NCBI RefSeq assembly: GCF_900110755.1
Contig: NZ_FOFF01000012.1
Span: 1-64,000 of the forward strand
Direction of reading: 5' to 3'
DNA: 64,000 nt
Source: Streptomyces sp. yr375
GTDB taxonomy: Bacteria > Actinomycetota > Actinomycetes > Streptomycetales > Streptomycetaceae
Shown: piece by piece, positions 37,405 through 47,795 of the stretch
How the letters are laid out: each line of letters begins with the position of its first letter
How positions within the stretch are numbered: the stretch's first letter is position 1
Notes under the pieces: model-generated
Databases searched by the model: none
Seen by the model: only the letters and a program-made list of their open reading frames with translations
Told to the model about the DNA's origin: nothing
Made by a program: the position numbers and the translations under genes

Positions 37405-38226
37405 TCAGGATTTCGTGACCGTCGCCTTGTTGATCACGACCGTCGCGTTCGGGGCTCCGTCACCGGCGCCCGTGCTCTCGCCCGCGGCGGCGATCTTCTT
37501 CAGGACCTTCATGCCGTCGGCCGACACCGTGCCGAACGGCGTGTAGCTGGGCGGGAGCTGGCTGTCCTGGTAGACGAGGAAGAACTGGCTGCCGCCGGTG
37601 TGCGCCTGCCCGGTGTTGGCCATAGCGATGGTGCCCGCCGGGTAGATGTTGCTCTTGAGGCTGGCGTCCTTCAGGTTCTCGTCCGGAATGGTGTAGCCGG
37701 GGCCGCCGCTGCCCGCGCCCGTCGGGTCGCCGCACTGCAGCACGTAGATGCCGTTGGTGGTGAGCCGGTGGCACTTGGTGTGGTCGAAGTAGCCCTTGCC
37801 GGCCAGGAAGTCGAACGAGTTCACCGTGTGCGGCGCGGCCTTCGCCTTCAGCGCTATGCCGATGTCACCGCACGTCGTCGCGAGCGTCATCGTGTACTTC
37901 GCCGACGTGTCGATCGTGACCGCCGGCTCCTTCTTCCAGGTCAGCTTCTTGATCGAGCCCGCGGCCGGCTTCTCGCACGGGTCCTTCGCCTTGCTGGGCG
38001 CCGCGGACGGAGAGGCACTCGTCTCCGCGCTCGCGTTCGCCTTGTCGTCGTTCTTCAGGACGCCGGTCGTGTAGAGCGCCACACTGCCGATGACGATCAC
38101 GCCGAGCACCGACGCGATCACCGAGTTGCGAACCCGCGCCTTGCGTCGTGCGGAGGTGCGTCGCTGCTGCTGCCGCAAGAACTTCTCCCGAGCGAGCTGA
38201 CGCTTCCGCTGTTCCTGGGTGACCAC
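37405..38226 (-). CDS. Membrane-anchored cyclophilin-type peptidyl-prolyl isomerase
   Basis: A 273-residue isomerase that speeds cis-trans isomerisation of proline bonds. The basic N-terminus (QRKRQLAREKF ... RRKARVR) precedes one membrane helix (about 38-58), a Ser/Ala/Lys linker, then a cyclophilin domain with KGYFDHTKCHRLTT, AMANTGQAHTGGSQFFLVY and TPFGTVSADGMKVL. The anchor places the catalytic domain outside the cell membrane, so it probably helps fold exported proteins. GTG 38226 follows GAGGAG by six bases; a longer frame upstream would read into the divergent MBL gene. Confidence 0.9.
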   Translation of the reverse strand: MVTQEQRKRQLAREKFLRQQQRRTSARRKARVRNSVIASVLGVIVIGSVALYTTGVLKNDDKANASAETSASPSAAPSKAKDPCEKPAAGSIKKLTWKKEPAVTIDTSAKYTMTLATTCGDIGIALKAKAAPHTVNSFDFLAGKGYFDHTKCHRLTTNGIYVLQCGDPTGAGSGGPGYTIPDENLKDASLKSNIYPAGTIAMANTGQAHTGGSQFFLVYQDSQLPPSYTPFGTVSADGMKVLKKIAAAGESTGAGDGAPNATVVINKATVTKS

Positions 38227-38403
38227 CGGTTTCTCCTCGTGCGTCTCGTACGTCGACTGGGACGCGTGCGTCTTGTGAGCCGACCGCCTGCGTGTGCCCC
38301 GTACCGTATATGGGTTCGCTGAGGAAACGGCAGCGCCGGTAGGCTCTGACCACTGGCGCAGCCGCCAGAAGCCCACGCGTATCGACACAAACGAAGGACG
38401 ATC

Positions 38404-39120
38404 GTGCTCATTGCCGGGTTCCCCGCCGGGGCCTGGGGGACGAACTGTTATCTCGTCGCCCCCGCCGCCGGTGAGGAGTGCGTGATCATCGACCCGGGCC
38501 ACCAGGCGGCCCCAGGAGTCGAGGAGACGCTGAAGAAGCATCGGCTCAAACCCGTCGCCGTCGTCCTCACCCACGGCCACATCGACCATGTGGCCTCGGT
38601 CGTCCCGGTGTGCGGCGCGCACGACGTGCCGGCCTGGATCCACCCCGAGGACCGCTTCATGATGAGCGACCCCGAGAAGGCGCTCGGCCGGTCCATCGGG
38701 ATGCCGCTGATGGGCGAGCTGACCGTGGGGGAGCCCGACGATGTCCGGGAGCTGACCGACGGCGTGCGGCTGGACCTGGCGGGCCTGGAGTTCTCCGTCG
38801 CGCACGCCCCGGGCCATACGAAGGGGTCGGTGACCTTCCGGATGCCCGAGCAGGCCGACATCCCGTCGGTCTTCTTCTCCGGGGATCTGCTGTTCGCCGG
38901 CTCCATCGGACGCACCGACCTGCCCGGCGGTGACATGGCCGAGATGCTCGACTCGCTGGCCCGCGTGTGCCTGCCCCTCGAGGACTCGACCGTGGTGCTG
39001 TCCGGCCACGGCCCCCAGACGACCATCGGCCAGGAGCGCGCCACCAACCCGTATCTGCGGCGGGTGGCGCCCGGCGGCCAGGGAGCGGGATCGAACACCC
39101 CTCCCCGACGAGGAATGTGA
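38404..39120 (+). CDS. MBL-fold metallo-hydrolase (glyoxalase II-like)
   Basis: A 238-residue zinc hydrolase. The HxHxDH motif is H57-G-H59-I-D61-H62, with further ligands in APGHTKGS and GDLLFAGSIGRTDLPGGD. The pattern matches hydroxyacylglutathione-hydrolase-like MBL proteins; because actinobacteria lack glutathione, another thioester is more likely the substrate. It is divergent from the cyclophilin gene (177 bases between starts) and 12 bases upstream of hisS, as in M. tuberculosis (Rv2581c-hisS). Confidence 0.88.
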   Translation: MLIAGFPAGAWGTNCYLVAPAAGEECVIIDPGHQAAPGVEETLKKHRLKPVAVVLTHGHIDHVASVVPVCGAHDVPAWIHPEDRFMMSDPEKALGRSIGMPLMGELTVGEPDDVRELTDGVRLDLAGLEFSVAHAPGHTKGSVTFRMPEQADIPSVFFSGDLLFAGSIGRTDLPGGDMAEMLDSLARVCLPLEDSTVVLSGHGPQTTIGQERATNPYLRRVAPGGQGAGSNTPPRRGM

Positions 39121-39132
39121 CGAGAGACCTCC

Positions 39133-40395
39133 GTGAGTACCTTCCAGGCCCCCAAGGGCACGTACGACCTGATTCCGCCGGACAGCGCCACCTACCTCGC
39201 CGTCCGTGAGGCCATCGCCGCGCCCCTGCGCAACTCCGGCTACGGCTACGTCGAGACGCCCGGCTTCGAGAACGTGGAGCTGTTCGCGCGCGGTGTCGGC
39301 GAGTCGACCGACATCGTGACCAAGGAGATGTACGCCTTCGAGACCAAGGGCGGCGACCGGCTCGCCCTGCGCCCCGAGGGCACCGCGTCCGTCCTGCGCG
39401 CCGCCCTGGAGGCCAACCTGCACAAGGCGGGCAACCTCCCCGTCAAGCTCTGGTACTCGGGCTCGTACTACCGCTACGAGCGCCCCCAGAAGGGCCGTTA
39501 CCGCCACTTCTCCCAGGTCGGCGCGGAGGCGATCGGCGCCGAGGACCCGGCGCTGGACGCCGAACTGATCATCCTGGCCGACCAGGCGTACCGCTCCCTG
39601 GGCCTGCGCAACTTCCGCATCCTGCTCAACAGCCTGGGCGACAAGGAGTGCCGTCCGGTGTACCGGGAGGCGCTCCAGACCTTCCTGCGGGGCCTGGACC
39701 TCGACGAGGACACCCTGCGCCGCGCGGAGATCAACCCGCTGCGCGTCCTGGACGACAAGCGCGAGTCGGTGCAGAAGCAGCTCGGCGACGCCCCGCTGCT
39801 GCGCGACTACCTCTGCGACGCCTGCAAGGCGTACCACGAGGAGGTCCGCGAGCTGATCACGGCGGCGGGCGTCGCCTTCGAGGACGACCCGAAGCTGGTC
39901 CGCGGCCTGGACTACTACACCCGTACGACCTTCGAGTTCGTCCACGACGGACTGGGCTCCCAGTCCGCGGTCGGCGGCGGCGGCCGCTACGACGGGCTCT
40001 CCGAGATGATCGGCGGCCCAGCCCTGCCGTCGGTGGGCTGGGCACTGGGCGTCGACCGTACGGTCCTGGCGCTGGAGGCGGAGGGCGTGACCCTGGAGCT
40101 CCCGGCCTCGACCTCCGTGTTCGCCGTCCCGCTCGGCGAGGAGGCCCGCCGGGTGCTCTTCGCCAAGGTCACCGAGCTGCGCAAGGTGGGCATCGCGGCC
40201 GACTTCTCCTACGGCGCCAAGGGGCTCAAGGGGGCCATGAAGAACGCCAACCGCAGCGGGGCCCGCTACACGCTCGTCGCCGGCGAACGCGACCTCGCCG
40301 AGGGCGTCGTCCAGCTCAAGGACATGACGACCGGCGAGCAGACGTCGATCGGTGTGAACGAGATCGTGGCCGAGCTGGAGTCGAGGCTGGGCTAG
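39133..40395 (+). CDS. hisS: Histidyl-tRNA synthetase
   Basis: Class II synthetase for tRNA-His, 420 residues. Motif 1 region, motif 2 ([16 protein letters not shown]), histidine-specific loops ([14 protein letters not shown]) and motif 3 (GGRYDGL ... GWALGVDR), then a C-terminal anticodon-binding domain. GTG 39133 follows GAGAGACC. It is probably cotranscribed with the MBL hydrolase. A strong terminator follows. Confidence 0.97.
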   Translation: MSTFQAPKGTYDLIPPDSATYLAVREAIAAPLRNSGYGYVETPGFENVELFARGVGESTDIVTKEMYAFETKGGDRLALRPEGTASVLRAALEANLHKAGNLPVKLWYSGSYYRYERPQKGRYRHFSQVGAEAIGAEDPALDAELIILADQAYRSLGLRNFRILLNSLGDKECRPVYREALQTFLRGLDLDEDTLRRAEINPLRVLDDKRESVQKQLGDAPLLRDYLCDACKAYHEEVRELITAAGVAFEDDPKLVRGLDYYTRTTFEFVHDGLGSQSAVGGGGRYDGLSEMIGGPALPSVGWALGVDRTVLALEAEGVTLELPASTSVFAVPLGEEARRVLFAKVTELRKVGIAADFSYGAKGLKGAMKNANRSGARYTLVAGERDLAEGVVQLKDMTTGEQTSIGVNEIVAELESRLG

Positions 40396-40402
40396 TGCGT
40401 CG

Positions 40403-40437
40403 CGAAGGGCGCCGGGGCGGTGACCCGGCGCCCTTCG
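40403..40437 (+). terminator. Perfect 14-bp hairpin terminator after hisS
   Basis: Arms 40403-40416 and 40424-40437 are exact complements around a 7-base loop, starting 8 bases after the hisS stop. It has no T tract, which is common for terminators in high-GC genomes. Confidence 0.75.
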
Positions 40438-40550
40438 TCATACGTCGCACGGACTTCCTTATGTCCATCGAACGGTGGACGGACGGCCTCGTGCGGCACA
40501 ATGGCCCCTGCCCGAAGATGGTCCAACTCCCCAGTGACGGAATCGGCGTG

Positions 40551-41219
40551 ATGAGCAAGACGACGACAGTCAAAGACGTCTCCACGGAGTCCGAGCCCGA
40601 GCCGGAGCGCGTCGCCGCGACCGAGCCCCGGACGGTGGGCGGCAGCCGTGCCTTCGCGATCCTGCTGCTGATCACCGGCGCGGCCGGTCTGCTCGCCGCG
40701 TGGGTCATCACGATCGACAAGTTCAAGATCCTCGAAGGCAAGGTGGACGGCAAGACGTTCACCCCGAGCTGCAGCATCAACCCGATCATCTCCTGCGGCA
40801 GCGTCATGGAGAGCAAGCAGGCCGCGGCCTTCGGCTTCCCCAACCCGATGCTCGGCCTCGTCGCCTACGGCATCGTGATCTGCGTCGGCATGAGCCTGCT
40901 GACCCGGGCGAGCTTCCCCCGCTGGTACTGGCTGACCTTCAACTTCGGCACGCTGTTCGGCGTCGCCTTCTGCACCTGGCTCCAGTACCAGTCGCTGTAC
41001 GAGATCAACGCCCTGTGCCTGTGGTGCTCGCTGGCCTGGGTCGCCACGATCACCATGTTCTGGTACGTCACCTCGTTCAACGTGCGCAACGGCTTCCTGC
41101 CCGCGCCGGGCTGGCTGAAGCGGTTCTTCGGCGAGTTCACCTGGGTCCTGCCGGTCACCCACGTCGGCGTCATCGCCATGCTGATCCTGACCCGCTGGGG
41201 CGCCAGCCTCTGGGCCTGA
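40551..41219 (+). CDS. Vitamin K epoxide reductase (VKOR) family protein
   Basis: Membrane thiol oxidoreductase of 222 residues that reoxidises a DsbA-like partner using menaquinone, supporting disulfide formation in exported proteins. Loop cysteines C74 and C82 flank the SINPIIS segment and the active site is C157-L-W-C160, with four to five membrane helices. There is no fused thioredoxin domain. I chose ATG 40551 (MSKTTT); an in-frame ATG at 40461 would add 30 residues unlike the family. Confidence 0.9.
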   Translation: MSKTTTVKDVSTESEPEPERVAATEPRTVGGSRAFAILLLITGAAGLLAAWVITIDKFKILEGKVDGKTFTPSCSINPIISCGSVMESKQAAAFGFPNPMLGLVAYGIVICVGMSLLTRASFPRWYWLTFNFGTLFGVAFCTWLQYQSLYEINALCLWCSLAWVATITMFWYVTSFNVRNGFLPAPGWLKRFFGEFTWVLPVTHVGVIAMLILTRWGASLWA

Positions 41220-41280
41220 CCCCACCCCGGGCGCACCGCCCCGAGCAGGACTGTCAGAGCCCTGACGTAGGCTCCCGAGT

Positions 41281-42636
41281 GTGGAGCCCGACCTGTTCAC
41301 CGCCGCAGCCGAAGACCGCCAGGAGAAGGACCCCGCAGGGAGCCCCCTGGCGGTCCGGATGCGCCCGCGCACTCTCGACGAGGTGGTGGGCCAGCAGCAC
41401 CTGCTGAAACCGGGCTCACCCCTGCGCCGCCTGGTCGGCGACGGCGCCAAGGGCCCGGCCGGGCCGTCGTCCGTGATCCTCTGGGGCCCACCCGGCACGG
41501 GGAAGACGACCTTGGCGTACGTCGTCTCCAAGGCCACCAACAAGCGGTTCGTGGAGCTGTCGGCGATCACCGCGGGCGTCAAGGAGGTCCGCGCGGTCAT
41601 CGACGGCGCGCGCCGCGCCATCGGCGGCTACGGCAAGGAGACCGTCCTCTTCCTCGACGAGATCCACCGCTTCAGCAAGGCCCAGCAGGACTCCCTCCTG
41701 CCCGCCGTCGAGAACCGCTGGGTCACGCTGATCGCCGCGACCACCGAGAACCCGTACTTCTCCGTGATCTCGCCGCTGCTGTCCCGCTCCCTCCTGCTCA
41801 CCCTCGAACCCCTCACCGACGACGACCTCCGCGACCTCGTCCGGCGCGCCCTGGCCGACGACCGCGGCCTCAAGGGCGCCGTCACCCTCCCCGAGGACGC
41901 CGAGGCCCACCTCCTGCGCATCGCCGGCGGCGACGCCCGCCGCGCCCTCACCGCCCTGGAGGCCGCCGCAGGCGCCGCCCTCGACCAGGACGAGACCGAG
42001 ATCACCCTCCAGACCCTGGAGCAGACGGTCGACCGCGCGGCCGTGAAGTACGACCGCGACGGCGACCAGCACTACGACGTCGCCAGCGCCCTCATCAAGT
42101 CCATCCGGGGCTCCGACGTCGACGCCGCCCTGCACTACCTGGCCCGCATGATCGAGGCCGGCGAGGACCCCCGCTTCATCGCCCGCCGCCTGATGATCTC
42201 CGCGAGCGAGGACATCGGCCTCGCCGACCCCACCGCGCTGCCCCTCGCGGTCGCCGCCGCCCAGGCCGTCGCCATGATCGGCTTCCCCGAGGCCGCCCTC
42301 ACCCTCAGCCACACCACCATCGCCCTCGCCCTGGCCCCCAAGTCCAACGCCGCGACGACGGCGATCGGTGCCGCCCTGGACGACGTACGCAAGGGGCTGG
42401 CCGGGCCCGTCCCGCCGCATCTGCGCGACGGGCACTACAAGGGCGCCGCCAAGCTCGGGCACGCGCAGGGGTACGTGTATCCGCACGACCTGCCCGAGGG
42501 CATCGCCGCGCAGCAGTACGCGCCGGACGCGATCCACGGCCGGGAGTACTACACGCCGACCCGGCACGGCGCCGAGGCCCGCTACGCGGACGCGGTCGAG
42601 TGGACCAGACAGCACCTCGGTCGAAAGGGGCCGTGA
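41281..42636 (+). CDS. rarA: Replication-associated recombination protein A (RarA/MgsA)
   Basis: AAA+ ATPase of 451 residues related to clamp-loader subunits, acting at stalled replication forks. Walker A GPPGTGKT (69-76), Walker [15 protein letters not shown], sensor 1 [10 protein letters not shown], and the family-specific C-terminal tetramerisation domain ending in the [18 protein letters not shown] region. GTG 41281 is the first plausible start. The rpsD promoter lies over its 3' end. Confidence 0.93.
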   Translation: MEPDLFTAAAEDRQEKDPAGSPLAVRMRPRTLDEVVGQQHLLKPGSPLRRLVGDGAKGPAGPSSVILWGPPGTGKTTLAYVVSKATNKRFVELSAITAGVKEVRAVIDGARRAIGGYGKETVLFLDEIHRFSKAQQDSLLPAVENRWVTLIAATTENPYFSVISPLLSRSLLLTLEPLTDDDLRDLVRRALADDRGLKGAVTLPEDAEAHLLRIAGGDARRALTALEAAAGAALDQDETEITLQTLEQTVDRAAVKYDRDGDQHYDVASALIKSIRGSDVDAALHYLARMIEAGEDPRFIARRLMISASEDIGLADPTALPLAVAAAQAVAMIGFPEAALTLSHTTIALALAPKSNAATTAIGAALDDVRKGLAGPVPPHLRDGHYKGAAKLGHAQGYVYPHDLPEGIAAQQYAPDAIHGREYYTPTRHGAEARYADAVEWTRQHLGRKGP

Positions 42637-42650
42637 GCACCCTGTAGACT
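42621..42650 (+). promoter_or_regulatory. Probable rpsD promoter
   Basis: The -10 box TAGACT (42645-42650) with a weak -35 TCGAAA (42621-42626) at 18 bases; it overlaps the rarA stop. It would start a leader of about 300 bases. Confidence 0.45.
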
Positions 42651-42957
42651 CGCCCGAAGTGCTGCGTCCCGTGTCCGGCCTCAGGGCCGGTTCACCAGAA
42701 CGGGACATCCAGCCGGAGACCCGGCCCTCGGGCAGGGGTTTCCAGGAGCGTCGCGCACCGTCGATCGGTGTCGCGGGCAGCCCACCACCACCCGGGTCTC
42801 CGGGAGCGGTCGGTGGGCCACTCGCGTGCTGCACGTTGTGCCCAGACCAGGGAGCGGCTGCCCGGTCCGTCCGCGAGGACGGAAGCGGGTTTCCCAGGCT
42901 GCGGATGCGACCTCCCTTAACTCTGGTGAGCCGAAACCCACGAAAGAGACATAGACA
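42651..42957 (+). ncRNA. Long structured 5' leader of rpsD
   Basis: The 321-base rarA-rpsD gap encodes no protein I can support but has strong RNA pairing. CCGGAGACCCGG (42713-42724) is an exact complement of 42792-42803, a 12-bp long-range stem. It encloses a CACCG/CGGTG hairpin. Further on, CCGTCC (42867-42872) and GGACGG (42877-42882) close a GCGA tetraloop. S4 represses its own synthesis through leader RNA in several bacteria, so an autoregulatory leader is plausible. No match to a named leader family was made. Confidence 0.45.
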
Positions 42958-43572
42958 GTGGCGAATCAGCCCCGTCCCAAGGTCAAGAAGTCGCGTGCCC
43001 TCGGCATCGCGCTGACCCCGAAGGCCGTCAAGTACTTCGAGGCCCGCCCCTACCCGCCGGGCGAGCACGGCCGCGGCCGCAAGCAGAACTCGGACTACAA
43101 GGTCCGTCTGCTCGAGAAGCAGCGTCTGCGCGCGCAGTACGACGTGTCCGAGCGTCAGCTCGTCCGCGCCTACGAGCGTGCCTCCAAGGTCCAGGGCAAG
43201 ACCGGTGAGGCCCTGATCATCGAGCTCGAGCGTCGTCTCGACGCCCTGGTCCTGCGTTCGGGCATCGCCCGCACCATCTACCAGGCCCGTCAGATGGTCG
43301 TGCACGGCCACATCGAGGTCAACGGCCAGAAGGTCGACAAGCCGTCCTTCCGCGTCAAGCCGGACGACGTCGTGATGGTCCGCGAGCGCAGCCGCAGCAA
43401 GACGCTGTTCGAGGTCTCCCGCGCCGGTGGCTTCGCCCCCGACGGCGAGACCCCGCGCTACCTCCAGGTGAACCTCGGCGCCCTGGCGTTCCGCCTGGAC
43501 CGCGAGCCGAACCGCAAGGAGATCCCGGTCATCTGCGACGAGCAGCTCGTCGTCGAGTACTACGCCCGCTGA
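42958..43572 (+). CDS. rpsD: 30S ribosomal protein S4
   Basis: Primary 16S rRNA-binding protein of 204 residues. N-terminal domain with the [11 protein letters not shown] segment, and the S4 RNA-binding domain ([20 protein letters not shown], then [14 protein letters not shown]). The Cys-containing zinc knuckle of some S4 proteins is absent, as in other zinc-independent forms. GTG 42958 has only a weak ribosome site (AAAGAGA), which fits control through the leader. The gene stands alone here, not in the alpha operon with rpoA. Confidence 0.97.
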   Translation: MANQPRPKVKKSRALGIALTPKAVKYFEARPYPPGEHGRGRKQNSDYKVRLLEKQRLRAQYDVSERQLVRAYERASKVQGKTGEALIIELERRLDALVLRSGIARTIYQARQMVVHGHIEVNGQKVDKPSFRVKPDDVVMVRERSRSKTLFEVSRAGGFAPDGETPRYLQVNLGALAFRLDREPNRKEIPVICDEQLVVEYYAR

Positions 43573-43590
43573 TCCCCTCCCGGATCTGAG

Positions 43591-43637
43591 AGCCCGTCGT
43601 TCCCCCGCCTCTTTCGGCGGGCGGGGCGGCGGGCTTT
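43591..43637 (+). terminator. Terminator after rpsD
   Basis: AGCCCG (43591-43596) pairs with CGGGCT, and CCCCCGCC with GGCGGGCGGGG, around a TCTTTC loop; TTTC follows. A strong stem with a short T stretch. Confidence 0.7.
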
Positions 43638-43749
43638 CGCGCGCCCTAATCCGGTTCGGCGGGGCGCGCGGGGCGCGATAGGCTCAGCGCAGCCATCAGC
43701 AGGTGTCTGCACATGGCTGTCAACAGGTGTTCATGAGAGCAGGTGCACG

Positions 43750-44190
43750 GTGTCCGGTGGAGAGGTGGCCGGAATCCTGGTGGCCGTCTTCTGGGCGATC
43801 CTGGTCTCCTTCCTCGCCGTCGCGCTGGCGAGGCTGGCCCAGACGCTGCGGGCGACCACCCGACTGGTCGCGGACGTGACCGAACAGGCCGTCCCGCTGC
43901 TGGCCGACGCCTCCGCGGCGGTGCGTTCCGCGCAGACCCAGCTCGACCGGGTCGACGCGATCGCCTCGGACGTCCAGGAGGTCACGTCGAACGCGTCGGC
44001 GCTGTCGAGCACCGTCGCCTCCACCTTCGGCGGCCCCCTGGTGAAGGTCGCCGCCTTCGGCTACGGCGTGCGCCGGGCACTCGGCGGCGGCAAGGACGAC
44101 CTGCCCGCCGGGAAGCCCCGGCGTACCGTGATCGTGGGCCGTACGGTCTCCCGGCGGGAGAAGCGCAAGCCCCGTGGAAAGAGGGACTGA
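43750..44190 (+). CDS. DUF948 domain membrane-anchored protein
   Basis: A 146-residue protein with one N-terminal membrane helix (about 7-27) followed by a helical DUF948 region (DVTEQAVPLLADASAAVRSA) and a basic tail rich in Arg and Lys. Function is unknown. In Streptomyces it sits between rpsD and alaS with the DUF6167-type gene seven bases downstream, which suggests a two-gene unit read into alaS. GTG 43750 is the start; the preceding 177-base gap shows nothing beyond the rpsD terminator. Confidence 0.75.
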   Translation: MSGGEVAGILVAVFWAILVSFLAVALARLAQTLRATTRLVADVTEQAVPLLADASAAVRSAQTQLDRVDAIASDVQEVTSNASALSSTVASTFGGPLVKVAAFGYGVRRALGGGKDDLPAGKPRRTVIVGRTVSRREKRKPRGKRD

Positions 44191-44197
44191 GCCGGCG

Positions 44198-44524
44198 ATG
44201 TTCCGTCGTACGTTCTGGTTCGGCACGGGCGTCGCCGCCGGTGTGTGGGCCACCACCAAGGTCAACCGCAAGCTGAGGCAACTGACCCCCGAGAGCCTGG
44301 CCGCGACCGCGGCCAACAAGGCACTCGAGACGGGCGCCCGCCTCAAGGACCGCGCGCTGGACTTCGCGGTCGACGTCCGCGACAACATGGCCCGGCGGGA
44401 GGCCGAACTCGGGGAGGCACTCGGGATCCACGACGACCCCGAACTCCCCGCACCCAGGCGGTACGCCGCCCTCGAGAACCGCACCAACCCCACGTACTCG
44501 CACAACCGGAATGAGGACCACTGA
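44198..44524 (+). CDS. DUF6167-like small protein
   Basis: A 108-residue protein with a short hydrophobic N-terminal stretch ([16 protein letters not shown]), a helical middle and an acidic/polar C-terminus with Pro residues. I recognise the pattern as the small protein that precedes alaS in streptomycetes (DUF6167). ATG 44198 follows GAGGGA about 11 bases upstream; GTG 44174, inside the previous gene, is a less likely start. Its stop overlaps the alaS start by one base (TGATG), so translation is coupled. Confidence 0.7.
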   Translation: MFRRTFWFGTGVAAGVWATTKVNRKLRQLTPESLAATAANKALETGARLKDRALDFAVDVRDNMARREAELGEALGIHDDPELPAPRRYAALENRTNPTYSHNRNEDH

Positions 44525-47196
44525 TGGAGTCGGCCGAGATTCGCCGCCGCTGGCTGAGCTTCTACGAGGAGCGCGGGCACACCGTCGTCCCTTCGGCGTC
44601 GCTCATCGCGGACGACCCGACTCTGCTCCTGGTCCCCGCCGGCATGGTCCCCTTCAAGCCGTACTTCCTCGGTGAGATCAAACCGCCGTGGTCGCGCGCC
44701 ACCAGCGTGCAGAAGTGCGTGCGCACGCCCGACATCGAAGAGGTCGGCAAGACCACCCGCCACAGCACGTTCTTCCAGATGTGCGGCAACTTCTCCTTCG
44801 GCGACTACTTCAAGGAAGGCGCCATCACCTACGCCTGGGAGCTGCTCACCACGCCCCAGGACAAGGGTGGTTACGGCCTCGACCCCGAGCGCCTGTGGAT
44901 CACGGTCTACCTCGACGACGACGAGGCCGAGACCATCTGGCGCGACAAGATCGGCGTCCCCGCCGAGCGCATCCAGCGCCTGGGCATGAAGGACAACTAC
45001 TGGTCCATGGGCGTCCCCGGCCCCTGCGGACCGTGTTCCGAGATCAACTACGACCGCGGCCCCGAGTTCGGCGTCGAGGGCGGCCCCGCCGTCAACGACG
45101 AGCGGTACGTCGAGATCTGGAACCTCGTCTTCATGCAGTACGAGCGCGGCGAGGGCATCGGCAAGGACAACTTCGAGATCCTGGGCGACCTGCCGAGCAA
45201 GAACATCGACACCGGCCTCGGCCTGGAACGCCTCGCGATGATTCTGCAGGACGTGCAGAACCTGTACGAGATCGACACCTCCATGGCCGTCATCAAGAAG
45301 GCCACCGAGTTGACCGGCGTCGAGTACGGCGACTCCCACGACTCCGACGTCTCCCTGCGCGTGGTCACCGACCACATGCGTACGTCGGTGATGCTCATCG
45401 GCGACGGCGTGACTCCCGGCAACGAGGGCCGCGGTTACGTCCTGCGCCGCATCATGCGCCGCGCCATCCGCAACATGCGCCTCCTCGGCGCCACGGGTCC
45501 GGTCGTCAAGGACCTCGTCGACACGGTCATCGCGATGATGGGCCAGCAGTATCCGGAGCTGGTCACCGACCGCGAGCGGATCGAGAAGGTCGCCGTCGCC
45601 GAGGAGAACGCCTTCCTCAAGACGCTGAAGGCCGGCACCAACATCCTCGACACCGCCGTCACCGAGACCAAGGCCTCCGGCGGCCAGGTCCTCGCCGGCG
45701 ACAAGGCGTTCCTGCTCCACGACACCTGGGGCTTCCCGATCGACCTCACCCTCGAGATGGCCGCCGAGCAGGGCCTTTCCGTGGACGAGGACGGCTTCCG
45801 CCGTCTGATGAAGGAGCAGCGGGAGCGCGCCAAGGCCGACGCCCAGGCCAAGAAGACCGGCCACGCCGGCACCGGCGCCTACCGTGAGATCGCCGACCGG
45901 TCCGGCGAGACCGACTTCATCGGCTACGCGGACACCGAGGGCGAGTCGACGATCGTCGGCATCCTCGTCGACGGCGCTTCCTCGCCGGCCGCCACCGAGG
46001 GCGACGAGGTCGAGATCGTCCTCGACCGCACCCCGTTCTACGCCGAGGGCGGCGGCCAGATCGGCGACACCGGCCGGATCAAGGTCGAGTCCGGTGCCGT
46101 GATCGAGATCCGCGACTGCCAGAAGCCGGTGCCCGGGGTGTACGTCCACAAGGGCGTCGTCCAGTTCGGCGAGGTCACCGTCGGAGCCAAGGCCCACGCC
46201 TCGATCGACATCCGCCGCCGTACGGCCATCGCCCGCGCCCACTCGGCCACCCACCTGACCCACCAGGCCCTGCGCGACGCCCTCGGCCCGACGGCCGCCC
46301 AGGCCGGTTCGGAGAACCAGCCCGGCCGCTTCCGCTTCGACTTCGGCTCCCCGGCCGCCGTGCCGACGGCCGTGATGACCGACGTCGAGCAGAAGATCAA
46401 CGAGGTGCTCGCCCGCGATCTGGACGTGCACGCCGAGATCCTGAGCCTCGACGAGGCCAAGAAGCAGGGCGCCATCGCCGAGTTCGGCGAGAAGTACGGC
46501 GAGCGGGTCCGCGTCGTGACCATCGGCGACTTCTCCAAGGAGCTGTGCGGCGGCACGCACGTCCACAACACCTCCCAGCTCGGCCTGGTGAAGCTGCTCG
46601 GCGAGTCGTCGATCGGCTCGGGGGTGCGCCGTATCGAGGCTCTCGTCGGCGTCGACGCCTACAACTTCCTGGCCCGTGAGCACACGGTCGTCGCCCAGCT
46701 CCAGGAGCTGATCAAGGGGCGTCCCGAGGAGCTTCCGGAGAAGGTCTCCGCCATGCTCGGCAAGCTGAAGGACGCCGAGAAGGAGATCGAGAAGTTCCGC
46801 GCCGAGAAGGTGCTCCAGGCCGCCGCCGGTCTCGTCGAGTCCGCCAAGGACGTCCGCGGTATGGCCGTCGTCACCGGCCAGGTGCCGGACGGCACGACCC
46901 CGGACGACCTGCGCAGGCTGGTCCTCGACGTGCGCGGCCGCATCCAGGGCGGACGGGCCGCCGTGGTCGCCCTGTTCACGGTCAACAACGGCAAGCCGCT
47001 GACGGTCATCGCCACCAACGAGGCCGCCCGCGAGCGCGGCCTCAAGGCCGGCGAGCTGGTCCGTACGGCCGCCAAGACCCTCGGCGGCGGTGGCGGCGGC
47101 AAGCCGGACGTCGCCCAGGGCGGCGGCCAGAACCCGGCCGCGATCGGCGAGGCCGTCGACGCCGTCGAGCGGCTCGTGGCCGAAACGGCCAAGTGA
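44524..47196 (+). CDS. alaS: Alanyl-tRNA synthetase
   Basis: Class II synthetase of 890 residues. Catalytic domain (motif 2 in [20 protein letters not shown]), helical tRNA-recognition domain, editing domain with the zinc-type motifs HSATH and CGGTH ([11 protein letters not shown]), then the C-Ala domain (DHHA1-like) ending in a Gly-rich segment [14 protein letters not shown]. The editing site removes mischarged Ser and Gly. ATG 44524 overlaps the preceding stop. ruvX follows with a GTGA overlap. Confidence 0.97.
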   Translation: MESAEIRRRWLSFYEERGHTVVPSASLIADDPTLLLVPAGMVPFKPYFLGEIKPPWSRATSVQKCVRTPDIEEVGKTTRHSTFFQMCGNFSFGDYFKEGAITYAWELLTTPQDKGGYGLDPERLWITVYLDDDEAETIWRDKIGVPAERIQRLGMKDNYWSMGVPGPCGPCSEINYDRGPEFGVEGGPAVNDERYVEIWNLVFMQYERGEGIGKDNFEILGDLPSKNIDTGLGLERLAMILQDVQNLYEIDTSMAVIKKATELTGVEYGDSHDSDVSLRVVTDHMRTSVMLIGDGVTPGNEGRGYVLRRIMRRAIRNMRLLGATGPVVKDLVDTVIAMMGQQYPELVTDRERIEKVAVAEENAFLKTLKAGTNILDTAVTETKASGGQVLAGDKAFLLHDTWGFPIDLTLEMAAEQGLSVDEDGFRRLMKEQRERAKADAQAKKTGHAGTGAYREIADRSGETDFIGYADTEGESTIVGILVDGASSPAATEGDEVEIVLDRTPFYAEGGGQIGDTGRIKVESGAVIEIRDCQKPVPGVYVHKGVVQFGEVTVGAKAHASIDIRRRTAIARAHSATHLTHQALRDALGPTAAQAGSENQPGRFRFDFGSPAAVPTAVMTDVEQKINEVLARDLDVHAEILSLDEAKKQGAIAEFGEKYGERVRVVTIGDFSKELCGGTHVHNTSQLGLVKLLGESSIGSGVRRIEALVGVDAYNFLAREHTVVAQLQELIKGRPEELPEKVSAMLGKLKDAEKEIEKFRAEKVLQAAAGLVESAKDVRGMAVVTGQVPDGTTPDDLRRLVLDVRGRIQGGRAAVVALFTVNNGKPLTVIATNEAARERGLKAGELVRTAAKTLGGGGGGKPDVAQGGGQNPAAIGEAVDAVERLVAETAK

Positions 47197-47669
47197 GCCA
47201 GCAGATGAGGAAGGGCCGTCGACTCGCGATCGACGTCGGGGACGCCCGGATCGGGGTCGCCTCGTGCGACCCCGACGGGATCCTCGCCACCCCGGTGGAG
47301 ACGGTCCCCGGCCGGGACGTCCCGGCGGCGCACCGCCGGCTCGGACAACTGGTCGAGGAGTACGAACCGATCGAGGTCGTCGTCGGTCTCCCTCGCTCCC
47401 TCAAGGGGGGCGAGGGCCCGGCGGCGGTGAAGGTGCGGGGATTCGCCCAGGAGCTGGCGAACAAAATCGCTCCTGTATCCGTACGTCTGGTCGACGAGCG
47501 GATGACGACCGTGACGGCCAGTCAGGGACTGCGTGCCTCGGGGGTGAAGGCGAAGAAGGGCCGCTCGGTGATCGACCAGGCAGCCGCTGTGATCATCCTT
47601 CAGCAGGCCCTGGAATCCGAACGGGTGTCAGGTAAAGCACCGGGCGAGGGCGTCGAAGTGGTCATCTGA
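47193..47669 (+). CDS. ruvX: Holliday junction resolvase-like RuvX/YqgF
   Basis: RNase H-fold protein of 158 residues with [27 protein letters not shown] and [10 protein letters not shown] motifs. E. coli YqgF acts in 16S rRNA maturation and the mycobacterial protein resolves Holliday junctions, so the role is one or both. GTG 47193 overlaps alaS by four bases; ATG 47205 is an alternative start. It lies in the conserved alaS-ruvX-mltG-aroE order. Confidence 0.9.
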   Translation: MSQQMRKGRRLAIDVGDARIGVASCDPDGILATPVETVPGRDVPAAHRRLGQLVEEYEPIEVVVGLPRSLKGGEGPAAVKVRGFAQELANKIAPVSVRLVDERMTTVTASQGLRASGVKAKKGRSVIDQAAAVIILQQALESERVSGKAPGEGVEVVI

Positions 47670-47795
47670 TCGCGGTACGGTAACGTTCCGCGCGATGCGG
47701 GGGTGTTCGAACAGCCACCGCACAGTGAGAGACGGAAACGGAGCCGGCTCCGCCAAGCCGCCGCGCGACCGCCGCCTCGCGGCTCTAGGGGATCG

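Noticed and set aside
40461..40550. Longer N-terminus for the VKOR protein
   Set aside because: The extra 30 residues lack a ribosome site and hydrophobic or family features; ATG 40551 gives the usual start.
43720..46683. 987-residue minus-strand open frame across alaS
   Set aside because: Opposite strand of alaS; Val/Asp/Gly-rich translation typical of antisense shadows.
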